A stretch of DNA of 64,000 bases from DATKPC01 sp035524275 (GTDB taxonomy: Bacteria > Pseudomonadota > Gammaproteobacteria > Burkholderiales > Burkholderiaceae_F): NCBI GenBank assembly GCA_035524275.1, contig DATKPC010000133.1, positions 12,777 through 76,776 on the forward strand, written 5' to 3'. The number at the start of each line of letters is the position of its first letter. Within the stretch, counting starts at the first letter, position 1. The position numbers were made by a program, and so were the translations under genes. This document shows positions 9,414 through 17,854 of this stretch, piece after piece. The notes beneath the pieces are model-generated. The model saw only the letters and a program-made list of their open reading frames with translations. It ran no database searches and was not told the DNA's origin.

Positions 9414-9678
9414 GGTGCGACAGCTGCGTGATACGTCCGACAGGAGACGCGGACAGCGGCAATCTAGCGTCGCGGACACGCGGGGGAAACGGAGTTTCTC
9501 CCGATGTCGCCGTGAAGATTTCCCGACCGAGTGTTTCCGGCCCCGCTCGACAGGTCGGGAGTTTTTCCCTGGCCCACGCGCCGGATCGATGCGAACATCG
9601 CCCGCCGCTGAAAGCGGTCGCACGCAGGATGCGAACAACAAGCCGTCATCGAGACGGAATTCGGGGAGGGTGCAACGG

Positions 9679-12042
9679 ATGGTTCGGGAATTCGATGGCG
9701 GCAGGCGCCGTCGCGCGGCGGGCCGAAAGCGCCGCGTTCTGGCGGGCAGCATGGTCCTGGCCGGCAGCATGGTCCTGGCAGGTGGCAGCCTGTTGGGGAT
9801 CACCGTCGATGCGCGCGCGGCAGCGGACCTGCAGCTGGCGGAAAATGGCGGCGAGGCGAAGAACGAATTGCCCACCGCGGAAGTCGTCGCGCCGGCGCCG
9901 CTTCCGGGGCTGGGCGTCAACCTCAACCAGATCCCGGCGAACGTGCAGACCATCGACGCGCGCCAGCTGGATCGCCAGCGGCCCGTCGATTCGTCGGAGG
10001 CGCTCGAGCGCAACCTGGGCAGCGTCAACATCAACGATTCGCAGGGCGGTCCGCTGCAGGCCGACGTGAACTTTCGCGGCTTCACGGCCTCGCCCATCCT
10101 CGGCACCCCGCAGGGCATCTCCGTGTTCGTCGACGGGGTGCGCGTCAACGAGACCTTCGGCGACACGGTCAACTGGGACCTGATTCCGCCGAGCGCGATC
10201 GCGCGCGTCACCGTGATTCCGGGCTCGAATCCGGTGTTCGGGCTCAATACGCTGGGCGGCGCGCTCGCGGTCACGACGAAGAGCGGCTTCGAGTACCCGG
10301 GCACGAGCGTGACGCTCGAGGACGGCTCGTGGGACCGGCGGACGCTGGACGTCGCGACCGGCGGGCACGGCGAGGACCTCGAGTATTTCGTCGCCGGCCG
10401 TTTCATGAACGACCACGGCTGGGCGGAGCACAACCCGTCGCGCGTGCGGCAGGTGTTCTCGAAGGTGGGCTACCAGACCGGCGAGACCGACATCGACGCC
10501 AGCATCACGTTCGCCGACAACTACGCGGAAGGCAACCAGACGATCCCGCTGTCGTTCTTCGACGACACGAAGCAGGTCTACTCGTATCCGGACTGGCAGC
10601 AGAACCGGATGTGGTTCGCGAACCTGCAGGCGACGCACGAACTGGCGCCGCAGCAGGTTGTCTCCGCAGACCTCTACTTCCGGACCGTGCGCACGTCGGT
10701 CTTCAACAGCAACGTCAACAACGACTTCGATCCGACGCAGCCGACCGGCCCGGGCAACGATCCGGCGAGCAACGTGATCAACGGCGTCGAGCAGAATCGC
10801 GGCGGGCTGTCGCTGCAATACAACGGCCTCTCGAAGATCGCCGGGATGAAGAACAACCTCACGGTCGGCGCTTCGTACGACCACGGGATCATCGCGTTCT
10901 CGCAGTCCGCGCAGGACGCGCCGCTCGCCGCGGACCGCAGCACGTTATCGTCGGAGCCGATCGTGCTGCAGACGCTGCTGCATTCGAGCGAGGACAACGA
11001 AGGCCTGTATGCCAGCGACGTCCTCGAACTGGACAAGTCCTTGAGCCTGACGCTGGCGGGGCGCTACAACCGCGCGGTCCTTCACCTGCAGGATGAACTG
11101 GGCACGGCGCTGAACGGCGATCACGATTTCGTGCGCTTCAATCCGGCCATCGGCCTGAACTTCCTGCCGCGTCCGGACGTGACCACGTACGTCTCGTACA
11201 ACGAAGGGATGCGGGCGCCGACGCCCGTCGAGCTGACGTGCGCGGACCCGAACGCACCGTGCAGCCTGCCGAACGCCTTCAGCGCCGATCCGGCGCTGAA
11301 GCCGGTCGTGGCGAAGACCATCGAGGTCGGCGCGCGCGGCGCGATCGCAGGCAGCGCGCTGAAATGGTCCTCGGCGATCTTCCGCAGCGAGCTGAACGAC
11401 GACATCCAGTTCATCAGCAGCGGCGGCGGCGCGACCAGCGCCGGGTACTTCCAGAACGTCGGCAAGACGCAACGCGAAGGCCTGGAACTGGGCCTGTCGG
11501 GATCGGTCCGCCCGCTCGCCTGGAGCGTCAACTACGCCTACATGCAGGCGACGTACCGGACGTCGCTCATCCTGAACAGCCCGGACAACTCCAGTGCGCA
11601 GCCGCTCACGTGTCCGACCTGCGCCGACATCCTCGTGCAGCCGGGCAATCGGCTGCCCGGAATTCCGCGCCATATCGTCAAGGTGAACCTGGACTACGCG
11701 CCGGATGCGGCGTTTCGCATCGGGTTGAATGCCGTCGCGCAGTCCTCGACGTACGCGCGCGGCGACGAGAACAACCAGGACGTCAACGGCGCGGTGCCGG
11801 GATTCGTGATCTTCAATCTCGACGGCGGCTACCACGTCACGCCGCAGCTCGAGCTGTTCGCGAAGATCGACAATCTCTTCAACCGGCCGTATTCGACCTT
11901 CGGCGTCCTGGGGGCGAACGCGTTCCACCTGCCGGGGCATGCCTTCGATCCGAACCCCGCGACCTGGACGCCGGAGCAATTCCGCTCGGTCGGCCCCGGG
12001 CGGGCGGCGTGGGTCGGGCTGACCTACCACCTGGGCGGCTGA
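9679..12042 (+). CDS. TonB-dependent outer-membrane receptor
   Basis: The 787-residue protein has the plug and barrel layout of TonB-dependent receptors. After an Arg-rich signal peptide ending near ARAA (about residue 51) the plug reads QIPANVQTIDARQLDRQRP, VNFRGFTASP, ISVFVDGVRVNETFGD and ITVIPGS-type elements ending LGGALAVTTKSG. The remainder alternates beta strands to a C-terminal GRAAWVGLTYHLGG, which fits an outer-membrane barrel end. The ATG at 9679 follows GGGGAGGG at good spacing; upstream in-frame codons are rejected. It precedes bfd and bfr, so an iron ligand is plausible, but no Fur-like site is seen before it and the ligand is unknown. The signal peptide contains an 18-base tandem duplication. 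Confidence 0.88.
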   Translation: MVREFDGGRRRRAAGRKRRVLAGSMVLAGSMVLAGGSLLGITVDARAAADLQLAENGGEAKNELPTAEVVAPAPLPGLGVNLNQIPANVQTIDARQLDRQRPVDSSEALERNLGSVNINDSQGGPLQADVNFRGFTASPILGTPQGISVFVDGVRVNETFGDTVNWDLIPPSAIARVTVIPGSNPVFGLNTLGGALAVTTKSGFEYPGTSVTLEDGSWDRRTLDVATGGHGEDLEYFVAGRFMNDHGWAEHNPSRVRQVFSKVGYQTGETDIDASITFADNYAEGNQTIPLSFFDDTKQVYSYPDWQQNRMWFANLQATHELAPQQVVSADLYFRTVRTSVFNSNVNNDFDPTQPTGPGNDPASNVINGVEQNRGGLSLQYNGLSKIAGMKNNLTVGASYDHGIIAFSQSAQDAPLAADRSTLSSEPIVLQTLLHSSEDNEGLYASDVLELDKSLSLTLAGRYNRAVLHLQDELGTALNGDHDFVRFNPAIGLNFLPRPDVTTYVSYNEGMRAPTPVELTCADPNAPCSLPNAFSADPALKPVVAKTIEVGARGAIAGSALKWSSAIFRSELNDDIQFISSGGGATSAGYFQNVGKTQREGLELGLSGSVRPLAWSVNYAYMQATYRTSLILNSPDNSSAQPLTCPTCADILVQPGNRLPGIPRHIVKVNLDYAPDAAFRIGLNAVAQSSTYARGDENNQDVNGAVPGFVIFNLDGGYHVTPQLELFAKIDNLFNRPYSTFGVLGANAFHLPGHAFDPNPATWTPEQFRSVGPGRAAWVGLTYHLGG
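9745..9778 (+). repeat. Tandem 18-base repeat inside the receptor signal peptide
   Basis: GGCAGCATGGTCCTGG occurs at 9745-9760 and again exactly 18 bases later at 9763-9778, duplicating the residues GSMVLA in the hydrophobic core. Each unit carries an in-frame ATG. Confidence 0.85.
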
Positions 12043-12093
12043 CGTGGCGGCCGCCACGGCGCGTCGACGAGAGTCTCGGATTCCGCTAGACTA

Positions 12094-12115
12094 ATTGCGA
12101 ATGCTTCTCATTCGC
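12094..12115. promoter_or_regulatory. Fur-box-like palindrome
   Basis: GCGAATGCTTCTCATTCGC is a near-perfect inverted repeat whose core AATG..TCTCATT matches the common proteobacterial Fur box pattern (AATGATAATCATT type). It lies between the TonB receptor stop and bfd, in a local AT-rich patch, and is mirrored by a second copy at 12169-12185. Fur binding is inferred. Confidence 0.5.
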
Positions 12116-12168
12116 TCATTCGCTGATCCGTCATGGCCGCCGGTCGGCCGCCGGCAGGTCAGCCCTCG

Positions 12169-12185
12169 ATTGAGAAGCATTCGCA
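12169..12185. promoter_or_regulatory. Second Fur-box-like half, inverted copy of the first
   Basis: TGAGAAGCATTCGCA at 12171-12185 is the exact reverse complement of 12096-12110. Together the two sites form a 15-base inverted repeat separated by 60 bases, ahead of bfd at 12274. Confidence 0.45.
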
Positions 12186-12273
12186 GGTGTTGACCCAGCG
12201 CAAAGGCTCGTCCGGCCGATGCGCAATCCTCGGGTCACCCGGTTGGCGCGGAACGCCGTCGTCGAGGTTCCCG

Positions 12274-12483
12274 ATGTTCATCTGCATTTGCAATGCCATT
12301 ACCGATCGCCACATCATCGACATGGTGAAGGCGGGAACCTGCAGCGCCGCCGATGTCGCCGATGCGCTTGGAGTAGGCTCGCGCTGCGGCTGTTGCCGCG
12401 AGGCAGCGCAAAGCGTCATCGCGGCGGCGGCCGGTCCATCGAGCGGCGACGGGTGTGCCGCCGCCGTGGCGCAGGCCACCTGA
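12274..12483 (+). CDS. bfd: Bacterioferritin-associated ferredoxin Bfd
   Basis: A 69-residue [2Fe-2S] protein that binds bacterioferritin and reduces its stored ferric iron for release. The cluster ligands sit at Cys4, Cys6, Cys38 and Cys41 (FICICNAIT and SRCGCCREA), the same positions as in characterised Bfd. The ATG at 12274 was chosen because MFICIC is the normal N-terminus of the family; the longer frame from 12133 would add unrelated residues and run through the Fur-like sites. It lies 66 bases before bfr on the same strand. The pair of Fur-type sites upstream suggests induction under iron starvation, when Bfd is needed. Confidence 0.93.
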   Translation: MFICICNAITDRHIIDMVKAGTCSAADVADALGVGSRCGCCREAAQSVIAAAAGPSSGDGCAAAVAQAT

Positions 12484-12549
12484 GCGCACTGACCGACCCG
12501 GGAGCGAAGCGACCCGCCGTCGATGCCGAGCAAGACGCGGAGAGATGAC

Positions 12550-13029
12550 ATGCGCGGCGATGCCAAGGTCCTGGAACACCTGAATGCGCAGCTCAAGTGC
12601 GAGCTGACCGCGATCAACCAGTATTTCCTGCATGCCCGGATGCTGGACAACTGGGGCCTGAAGCGGCTCGGGCACCACGAGCGTGACGAGTCGATCGAGG
12701 AGATGAAGCACGCCGATCGCCTGATCGAGCGGATCCTCGTGCTGGAAGGCCTGCCGAACCTGCAGGACCTCGGCAAGCTGCAGATCGGCGAGGACGTGGC
12801 CGAGGTCCTGCGCGGCGACCTCGCGGCGGAGCAGACGGCGCAACGGACATTGAAGCCCGCCATCGCGCACTGCGAGTCGGTGCAGGACTACGTGTCCCGA
12901 TCCATCCTCGTCGACATCCTGAAGGCGACCGAGGAGCATATCGACTGGCTGGAGACGCAGATCGAACTCGTCGCCAAGGTCGGCATCGCGAACTACCTGC
13001 AGTCGCAGATGGAAGGCGCCGGAAGCTAG
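12550..13029 (+). CDS. bfr: Bacterioferritin
   Basis: The 159-residue protein matches bacterioferritin in length and pattern. It assembles as a 24-subunit cage, oxidises Fe2+ at a diiron centre, stores ferric mineral and carries haem between subunits. Expected residues appear at canonical numbers: Glu18, Glu51, Met52 (haem ligand), His54, Glu94 and His130. Position 127, normally the bridging glutamate, is Thr here (KATEEHIDW). The ATG at 12550 follows GGAGAG; an upstream in-frame start at 12523 lacks family support. It is the partner of the adjacent bfd. Confidence 0.93.
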   Translation: MRGDAKVLEHLNAQLKCELTAINQYFLHARMLDNWGLKRLGHHERDESIEEMKHADRLIERILVLEGLPNLQDLGKLQIGEDVAEVLRGDLAAEQTAQRTLKPAIAHCESVQDYVSRSILVDILKATEEHIDWLETQIELVAKVGIANYLQSQMEGAGS

Positions 13030-13060
13030 GCGCCGGCGCGGACCGAGGGATCGACGATCG

Positions 13061-13768
13061 ATGCGCCGGCGCCCGTTCCTGCACCGAATCGGCGGCTTTG
13101 CCGTGGCGGCATTGCCCACGCTGTCGTGCTGTGCGGAACAGGCCGCCGCCGTTCCGCCGCCGACGCTCGATGAGCCGCCGCCCACACCGCCGCAGGCGCG
13201 CACGATCGTGCTCTCGGGAGGCTGCTTCTGGGGCGTACAGGCCGTCTACCAGCACGTGAAGGGCGTCGAGTCGGCCGTATCCGGCTACGCCGGCGGCTCG
13301 GCGGCCGACGCCCACTACGAAACGGTCAGCGCCGGGGGCACCGGGCACGCGGAGTCGGTGTCCGTCACCTACGACCCCGCGATCGTCAGCCTCGGCGCGA
13401 TCCTGCAGGTGTTCTTCTCGGTCGCGCACGACCCCACGACCCGCAACCGGCAGGGGCCGGACATCGGCACGCAGTACCGCTCGGCCATCTTCGTGACCGA
13501 CGCGATGCAGGAGCGCGTCGCGCGCAGCTACGTCGCCCAACTCGACGGGGCCGGCGTATTCCCGCGACGCATCGTCACCGAGATCCGGACGCTCGATCGC
13601 TTCTATCCGGCCGAGACCTATCACCAGGACTACGCGACGCTGCATCCCGACAGTCCCTACATCGCGCTGAACGACCGGCCGAAAGTCGAAAACCTCGCCC
13701 GCCTGTTTCCGCAGCGCTACCGCGAGGCGCCGCGACTCGTGGGGGCGTCTCCCGCCGTCCGCGGCTGA
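13061..13768 (+). CDS. msrA: Exported peptide-methionine (S)-S-oxide reductase MsrA
   Basis: This enzyme repairs methionine S-sulfoxide in proteins. The catalytic motif GCFWG places the nucleophile at Cys55, followed by YAGG, the family block THYETVS-like HYETVSAGGTGHAE, and QYRSAIF. The N-terminus (MRRRPFLHRIGGFAVAALPTLSCC) looks like a signal sequence, possibly a Tat or lipoprotein signal, so the enzyme probably works outside the cytoplasm. No cysteine occurs after Cys55, so the C-terminal resolving cysteines of E. coli-type MsrA are missing and another thiol reductant must regenerate it. It lies 31 bases after bfr on the same strand and converges with the GGDEF-EAL gene. Confidence 0.92.
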   Translation: MRRRPFLHRIGGFAVAALPTLSCCAEQAAAVPPPTLDEPPPTPPQARTIVLSGGCFWGVQAVYQHVKGVESAVSGYAGGSAADAHYETVSAGGTGHAESVSVTYDPAIVSLGAILQVFFSVAHDPTTRNRQGPDIGTQYRSAIFVTDAMQERVARSYVAQLDGAGVFPRRIVTEIRTLDRFYPAETYHQDYATLHPDSPYIALNDRPKVENLARLFPQRYREAPRLVGASPAVRG

Positions 13769-13787
13769 CGCCGCCGGCGACGGAACC

Positions 13788-16088
13788 TCAGGCGGCCACG
13801 ATGTGCAGGGCGGGGCGTTGCGCGCGCTCGGCGTCCGCCGGCGCCGCCTGCGGCGTGGCTGAGCCCAGCGGCGCGGGCTTGCGCCGCTCCACGTGCCGCG
13901 CATAGATCGCCACTTCGGTGGCCGGTACCGGCGGGCAGAAGAAATACCCCTGGACCTTGTCGCAACCGAGGCCGCGCAGGCAATCGATCTGCGCCGGGCT
14001 GTCGACGCCCTCGGCGACGACTTCCTTGCGCAGCGTGTGCGCGACGCTGATCATCGCGGCAACGATCGACGTGGCTTCGGGCGCCTGCGGCACGCCGATG
14101 ATGAAACTGCGATCGAGCTTCAGGACGCCGGCCGGCAGCGTGCGCAGGTAGCCGAACGACGAGTAGCCCGATCCGAAGTCGTCGATCGCGATCTGGACGC
14201 CGGCGCGCGCGAGCACCGTCAGCGCATCCATCGCGGCCGCGCCGCCCTCGACGAAGACCGTCTCGGTCACCTCGATCTCCAGCGCACCCGGCGGGACGTG
14301 ATTCGCATCCAGCAGCGCCAGGACGTTGCGCACGAAGCTCGAGCGCCGCAGCTGCCGGAACGACACGTTGACCGAGATCTTCGGGATCGGCGTCATCGAT
14401 TCGTGCCAGCGCCGGTACTGCTGGCAGGCCTGGCGCAGGACCCAGATCCCGATCGCGTCGATCAGGTTGTTCTCCTCGGCGAACGGGATGAAATTCGCCG
14501 GCAGGATCACGCCGTGCTCCGGATGGTGCCAGCGCAGCAGCGCCTCCACGGAGCACAGTCGGCCCGTCCGCATGCTCAGGACCGGCTGGTAATACAGCAC
14601 GAACTCGCCGTCGCGCAGCGCGCGCCGCAGTTCCCGGTCGAGCGCCGCCCGATGCAGCGCGTCGCGGTTCATCTGTTCCTCGAAGTAGACGAGCCGGCTG
14701 CGGCCGTTTTCCTTCGCGCGATACATCGCGGTGTCGGCCTTCTTGAGCAGGTCCGCGCCGTCGGCGCCGTCGTCCGGGAAGACCGCGATGCCGACACTGG
14801 CGCCGACGTAGATCGTATGGCCGTCGACCTCGAACGGTGCCGACAGCGACTTGATGAGCTGCCGCGCGACCTGGCTCGCGCCGGCGGAGACCGCGAGGTT
14901 GCCGAGGACGACGGTGAATTCGTCGCCGCCGAGACGCGCAACGACGTCCTCGCCGCGGACGCTGTCGCGGATGCGTCGCGCGGCCTGCGTCAGCAGCGCA
15001 TCGCCGACCGCATGGCCGAGCGTGTCGTTGGCCTGCTTGAACCGGTCGAGGTCGAGGAACAGCACCGCGACGCGCGAGTCTTGCCGCTTCGCGCGGCTGA
15101 TCTCCTGGTCCAGCAGTTCGAGCAGCGCGTGGCGATTCGGAAGCCCGGTGAGCGGATCGCGATGCGCCAGCAGGTGCAGCCGGCGGTCGCGCTCGGCGGT
15201 CACGAAGGCGATCGCCAGCCGCTCGGTGACCTTCTGCAGCAGTTCCGATTGCTCCGCGGAGAACCGACGCGGCCTCGACTGCCCGAGCACCAGCATTCCC
15301 CACGCGCGCCCACCGCGGGCGATCGGCCGCGAATTGAATGCCGGCTGTTCGCGATCCGCCGACGGCGTCGCGAAGAAGTCCGGCGGCAGCGGCGGGTCGC
15401 TGGTCCAGCGCGCCGACGGCGAGGCCGGGATGCGCGCCCGCAACGTCGCGTCGAGCGTGATCCGGTTCCGGTACAGCCGATCGGAAGCGCGCCGCAATGC
15501 CAGCGTGCGCATCGTGTCGCCGTTCCCCGCCTCGTAGAGGCCGAGCAGCGTGAAGTCGGCCCCGGCAATCTGGCGCACGCAGGTCAGCGCGATTCGCGCG
15601 ACGGCCTCGACGTCGAGCTTGTTCAGGATGATCTCGTCGATCTGCGCCAGCGCCTCGAGGGTCGCGAAGCGCAGACCCAGCCGACCCGCCATCTCGTTGA
15701 AGCGCATCGCCAGGTCGCCCAACTCGTCGCCCGGGGCCGCGCGCACGCGCGCCGCGAAGTCGCGCCGTGCGACGCGGTTCGTGGCCGCGATCAACGCTCC
15801 CAGCGGCTCGACGATCCGCCGCGCCAGGTGGACCGACAGCGCCAGGGCGCCGACCGCCGCCAGCGCCGCGGAGACCGCGTACGGGGCCCACGCGGGGTGC
15901 CAGGTCTCGGGCCCGACTAGTGCCAGCGTCGCGATCGGAAGCAGCGCAACGGCCGCGAGGCCGGCGAACTGGCGGCGTGCAATGGCGCTGCCCAGCGTCC
16001 CGGACTCGCGGCGTTCGGCCGACGGCAGGGTTTCGACTGACGACATGCCCGTCGGCTCGAACGTCGTCGCGGCTTCTGGCGCGTGCAT
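13788..16088 (-). CDS. Membrane GGDEF-EAL protein (cyclic-di-GMP turnover) with HAMP and GAF-like regions
   Basis: The 766-residue protein has two N-terminal membrane segments (about residues 41-60 and 68-90), a HAMP-like linker (RRIVEPLGALIAATNRVARRD) and a GAF-like sensor region of about 170 residues. A GGDEF domain follows with intact LGGDEF near residue 390, then an EAL domain with EALLRW, EVTET, DDFGSGYSS, LKLDRSFI and VAEGVDS. Both the cyclase and phosphodiesterase signatures look complete, so it could make, degrade or sense cyclic-di-GMP. The start could also be the ATG at 16046; neither has a strong ribosome binding site. It stands alone, converging with msrA. Confidence 0.9.
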   Translation of the reverse strand: MHAPEAATTFEPTGMSSVETLPSAERRESGTLGSAIARRQFAGLAAVALLPIATLALVGPETWHPAWAPYAVSAALAAVGALALSVHLARRIVEPLGALIAATNRVARRDFAARVRAAPGDELGDLAMRFNEMAGRLGLRFATLEALAQIDEIILNKLDVEAVARIALTCVRQIAGADFTLLGLYEAGNGDTMRTLALRRASDRLYRNRITLDATLRARIPASPSARWTSDPPLPPDFFATPSADREQPAFNSRPIARGGRAWGMLVLGQSRPRRFSAEQSELLQKVTERLAIAFVTAERDRRLHLLAHRDPLTGLPNRHALLELLDQEISRAKRQDSRVAVLFLDLDRFKQANDTLGHAVGDALLTQAARRIRDSVRGEDVVARLGGDEFTVVLGNLAVSAGASQVARQLIKSLSAPFEVDGHTIYVGASVGIAVFPDDGADGADLLKKADTAMYRAKENGRSRLVYFEEQMNRDALHRAALDRELRRALRDGEFVLYYQPVLSMRTGRLCSVEALLRWHHPEHGVILPANFIPFAEENNLIDAIGIWVLRQACQQYRRWHESMTPIPKISVNVSFRQLRRSSFVRNVLALLDANHVPPGALEIEVTETVFVEGGAAAMDALTVLARAGVQIAIDDFGSGYSSFGYLRTLPAGVLKLDRSFIIGVPQAPEATSIVAAMISVAHTLRKEVVAEGVDSPAQIDCLRGLGCDKVQGYFFCPPVPATEVAIYARHVERRKPAPLGSATPQAAPADAERAQRPALHIVAA

Positions 16089-16273
16089 CGGCGTGCGGTG
16101 TATCCCCCAGAGGGCCAGCCCCCGTGCCGGCCCGGCGGGCTGCGCCGATCGTGGAAACCGGATGCGGGCAGCCTAATCCGCTTGATAGCGCAATCGCGGT
16201 GTGGGTGATCCGCAGAGCCGACGAACGGGCGTCGAAGGCGCCTAGAGCGGTGCACTGCGACAAACCCTAGGCG

Positions 16274-16330
16274 CCCCTTGTGCCTCGTGCCCCTGTGCCC
16301 TCGAGCCCTTGAGCCCTTGTGCCCTTGCCC
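16274..16330. repeat. Imperfect short tandem repeat of a GCCCTTGTG-like unit
   Basis: The intergenic region carries about seven degenerate copies of an eight to nine base unit (variants of GCCCTTGTG and GCCCTTGA). It lies between the stop of the anti-sigma gene (16380) and the start of the GGDEF-EAL gene (16088). No coding or promoter role is evident. Confidence 0.6.
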
Positions 16331-16379
16331 GACAGCGCGTCGTCGCGATTCCGAGCGGCCGCTCCGTGCGCCGTCGCGG

Positions 16380-17186
16380 CTACGTGGGCGCGTTCAGGAG
16401 CGCCGCGAGTTCGCGCAGTTCGGCCGGCTCGAGATCGGAGACCGCGCGGTACGTCATGCCGTCGGCCGTCCACGCGGCGACGTTGATGCCGCGGCGCGTG
16501 ACGACGTCGACGCGATGCGACGAGCCGCCCGGCGAAGCCGGCCAGACGAACACGTCCACGACATGCTGGTGCCGACGGTAGACGAGCGCCGCCACCGGCC
16601 GGCGATCCAGGTACTCGACGCGACCGCCGGCAAGCGGGAACCCGGCCGAGGCCAGATCGCGCACCGGCGGCGAGAAGTCGAGGCGCCCGGCGAACCACGG
16701 CTTCACGGTGTGCTGGTCCGACGATACGACGTCGATCGCGTGATCGTTCATCAGGGCACGGACGTGGTCGTCGACCGCTTCGTCGACGAGGCCGGCGTCG
16801 CCCGGCGAGCGCGGCAGCACGGCAAGCAGGACCGCCGCCATCGCCGCCGCCGCGACGAGTCCGCCGCCGTTGAGCAGCCGCCAGGCCCATGCGCGGCCGA
16901 GCTCCCAACCGGACATCTCGCGCCGTGGCGCGCGTTCCCCGCGCCCGCGTGCTGCCCCCTCCGGCGAACGCGGCAGTGCCGCCTCGATGCGTTCGCGCAG
17001 CGCGGCGGGCGCGCGATGATAGGTCGCGCCCCGGCGAACGCCTGCGTGCAGCGACGTCAACGCATCCAGGCGACGGCGGCATTCCGCGCACGCGTCCAGG
17101 TGCGCGTCGAGCTCGACGCGCGAACGCGCCTCGAGCTCGCCGTCGACGGCGAGCGCAAGCATCTCGCGCGCCAGCTTGCAAGGCAT
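16380..17186 (-). CDS. Anti-sigma factor with zinc-binding ZAS motif
   Basis: Near the N-terminus is the ZAS-type motif H-x3-C-x2-C (His29, Cys33, Cys36 in HLDACAEC), preceded by LALAVDGELEARSRVELD, which is typical of anti-sigma factors that hold ECF sigma factors. A single membrane segment lies around residue 100 (GLVAAAAMAAVLLAVL), giving a cytoplasmic sigma-binding part and a periplasmic sensor of about 150 residues. The gene starts one base after the sigma gene stop. ATG 17186 was chosen because GGAG sits seven bases before it; an ATG at 17210, overlapping the sigma gene, is an alternative. It should inhibit the adjacent sigma factor until an envelope signal is received. Confidence 0.88.
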   Translation of the reverse strand: MPCKLAREMLALAVDGELEARSRVELDAHLDACAECRRRLDALTSLHAGVRRGATYHRAPAALRERIEAALPRSPEGAARGRGERAPRREMSGWELGRAWAWRLLNGGGLVAAAAMAAVLLAVLPRSPGDAGLVDEAVDDHVRALMNDHAIDVVSSDQHTVKPWFAGRLDFSPPVRDLASAGFPLAGGRVEYLDRRPVAALVYRRHQHVVDVFVWPASPGGSSHRVDVVTRRGINVAAWTADGMTYRAVSDLEPAELRELAALLNAPT

Positions 17187-17187
17187 C

Positions 17188-17727
17188 TCAGGCTCCGGTT
17201 GCGTCGTCATCGGCAAGGCTTTCCGCCATCAGGCGCCGCGCCCGTGCGAGGCGCGACATCACGGTGCCGATCGGCACGTCGAGCACCTGCGCGATCTCGC
17301 GGTAGGACAGGTCCTCCAGTTCGCGCAGCACGATCACCTCGCGAAACGCGATGGGCAATCCGGCAAGTGCGCGATCGATCCGCGCGCGATCCTCGGCACG
17401 CAGCGCCACGCGTTCCGGGTCGGCGTCCGGATCGGTGCCGCCATGCAACGCGTCATCGAACACGACATGGCTCGCGCCCGGCCGGTTGCGTTCGAGCCAC
17501 GAGAAGCACGTGTTGCGGACGATCGCGAGGAGCCACGGACGGGCATTGTCGCCGCGAAGGCTGCCGAACGCGTCGTAGGCACGCAGGAACGCGTCCTGCA
17601 CCACGTCGGCGGCATCGTGGTCGTTGCGCGCGAGCCAACGCGCGAGGTTGTACGCCGCATCCAGGTGGGGCAGCGCGAGCGCCTCGAAGCGCTGCCGGCG
17701 CAGCGGCTCGTGCGGGTCATCGGTCAT
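17188..17727 (-). CDS. ECF-type RNA polymerase sigma factor
   Basis: A 179-residue sigma factor with only regions 2 and 4. Region 2 reads ARNDHDAADVVQDAFLRAY, followed by RPWLLAIVRNTCFSWLERN. Region 4 reads LPIAFREVIVLRELEDLSYREIA, then IGTVMSRLARARRLM as the recognition helix. The start at 17727 gives the normal length; the frame extends further upstream but that part is low-complexity. It is followed directly by its anti-sigma factor and preceded by the cupredoxin, metallophosphoesterase and cytochrome c genes. Two matching promoter-like sites in the same cluster (19161-19193, 19617-19649) are likely targets. Confidence 0.92.
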   Translation of the reverse strand: MTDDPHEPLRRQRFEALALPHLDAAYNLARWLARNDHDAADVVQDAFLRAYDAFGSLRGDNARPWLLAIVRNTCFSWLERNRPGASHVVFDDALHGGTDPDADPERVALRAEDRARIDRALAGLPIAFREVIVLRELEDLSYREIAQVLDVPIGTVMSRLARARRLMAESLADDDATGA

Positions 17728-17854
17728 CTCGGGTTCATGCCGGATCGCAGTCCTTGCGCCACCACGCGCCCCGGCAGTTTGCCCGAGTCGACGGCCGGCG
17801 CCGCCGACGCTGCGGCGGGAAACGAGGTGGCCCGCCGGCGCCGCCACGCGCGCC

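Noticed and set aside
9464..9649. 61-codon minus-strand frame next to the orphan terminator
   Set aside because: No ribosome binding site, no family and no conserved pattern; a non-coding transcript is a better explanation.
13893..15920. 675-codon plus-strand frame
   Set aside because: Antisense to the GGDEF-EAL gene, whose motifs are complete in order.
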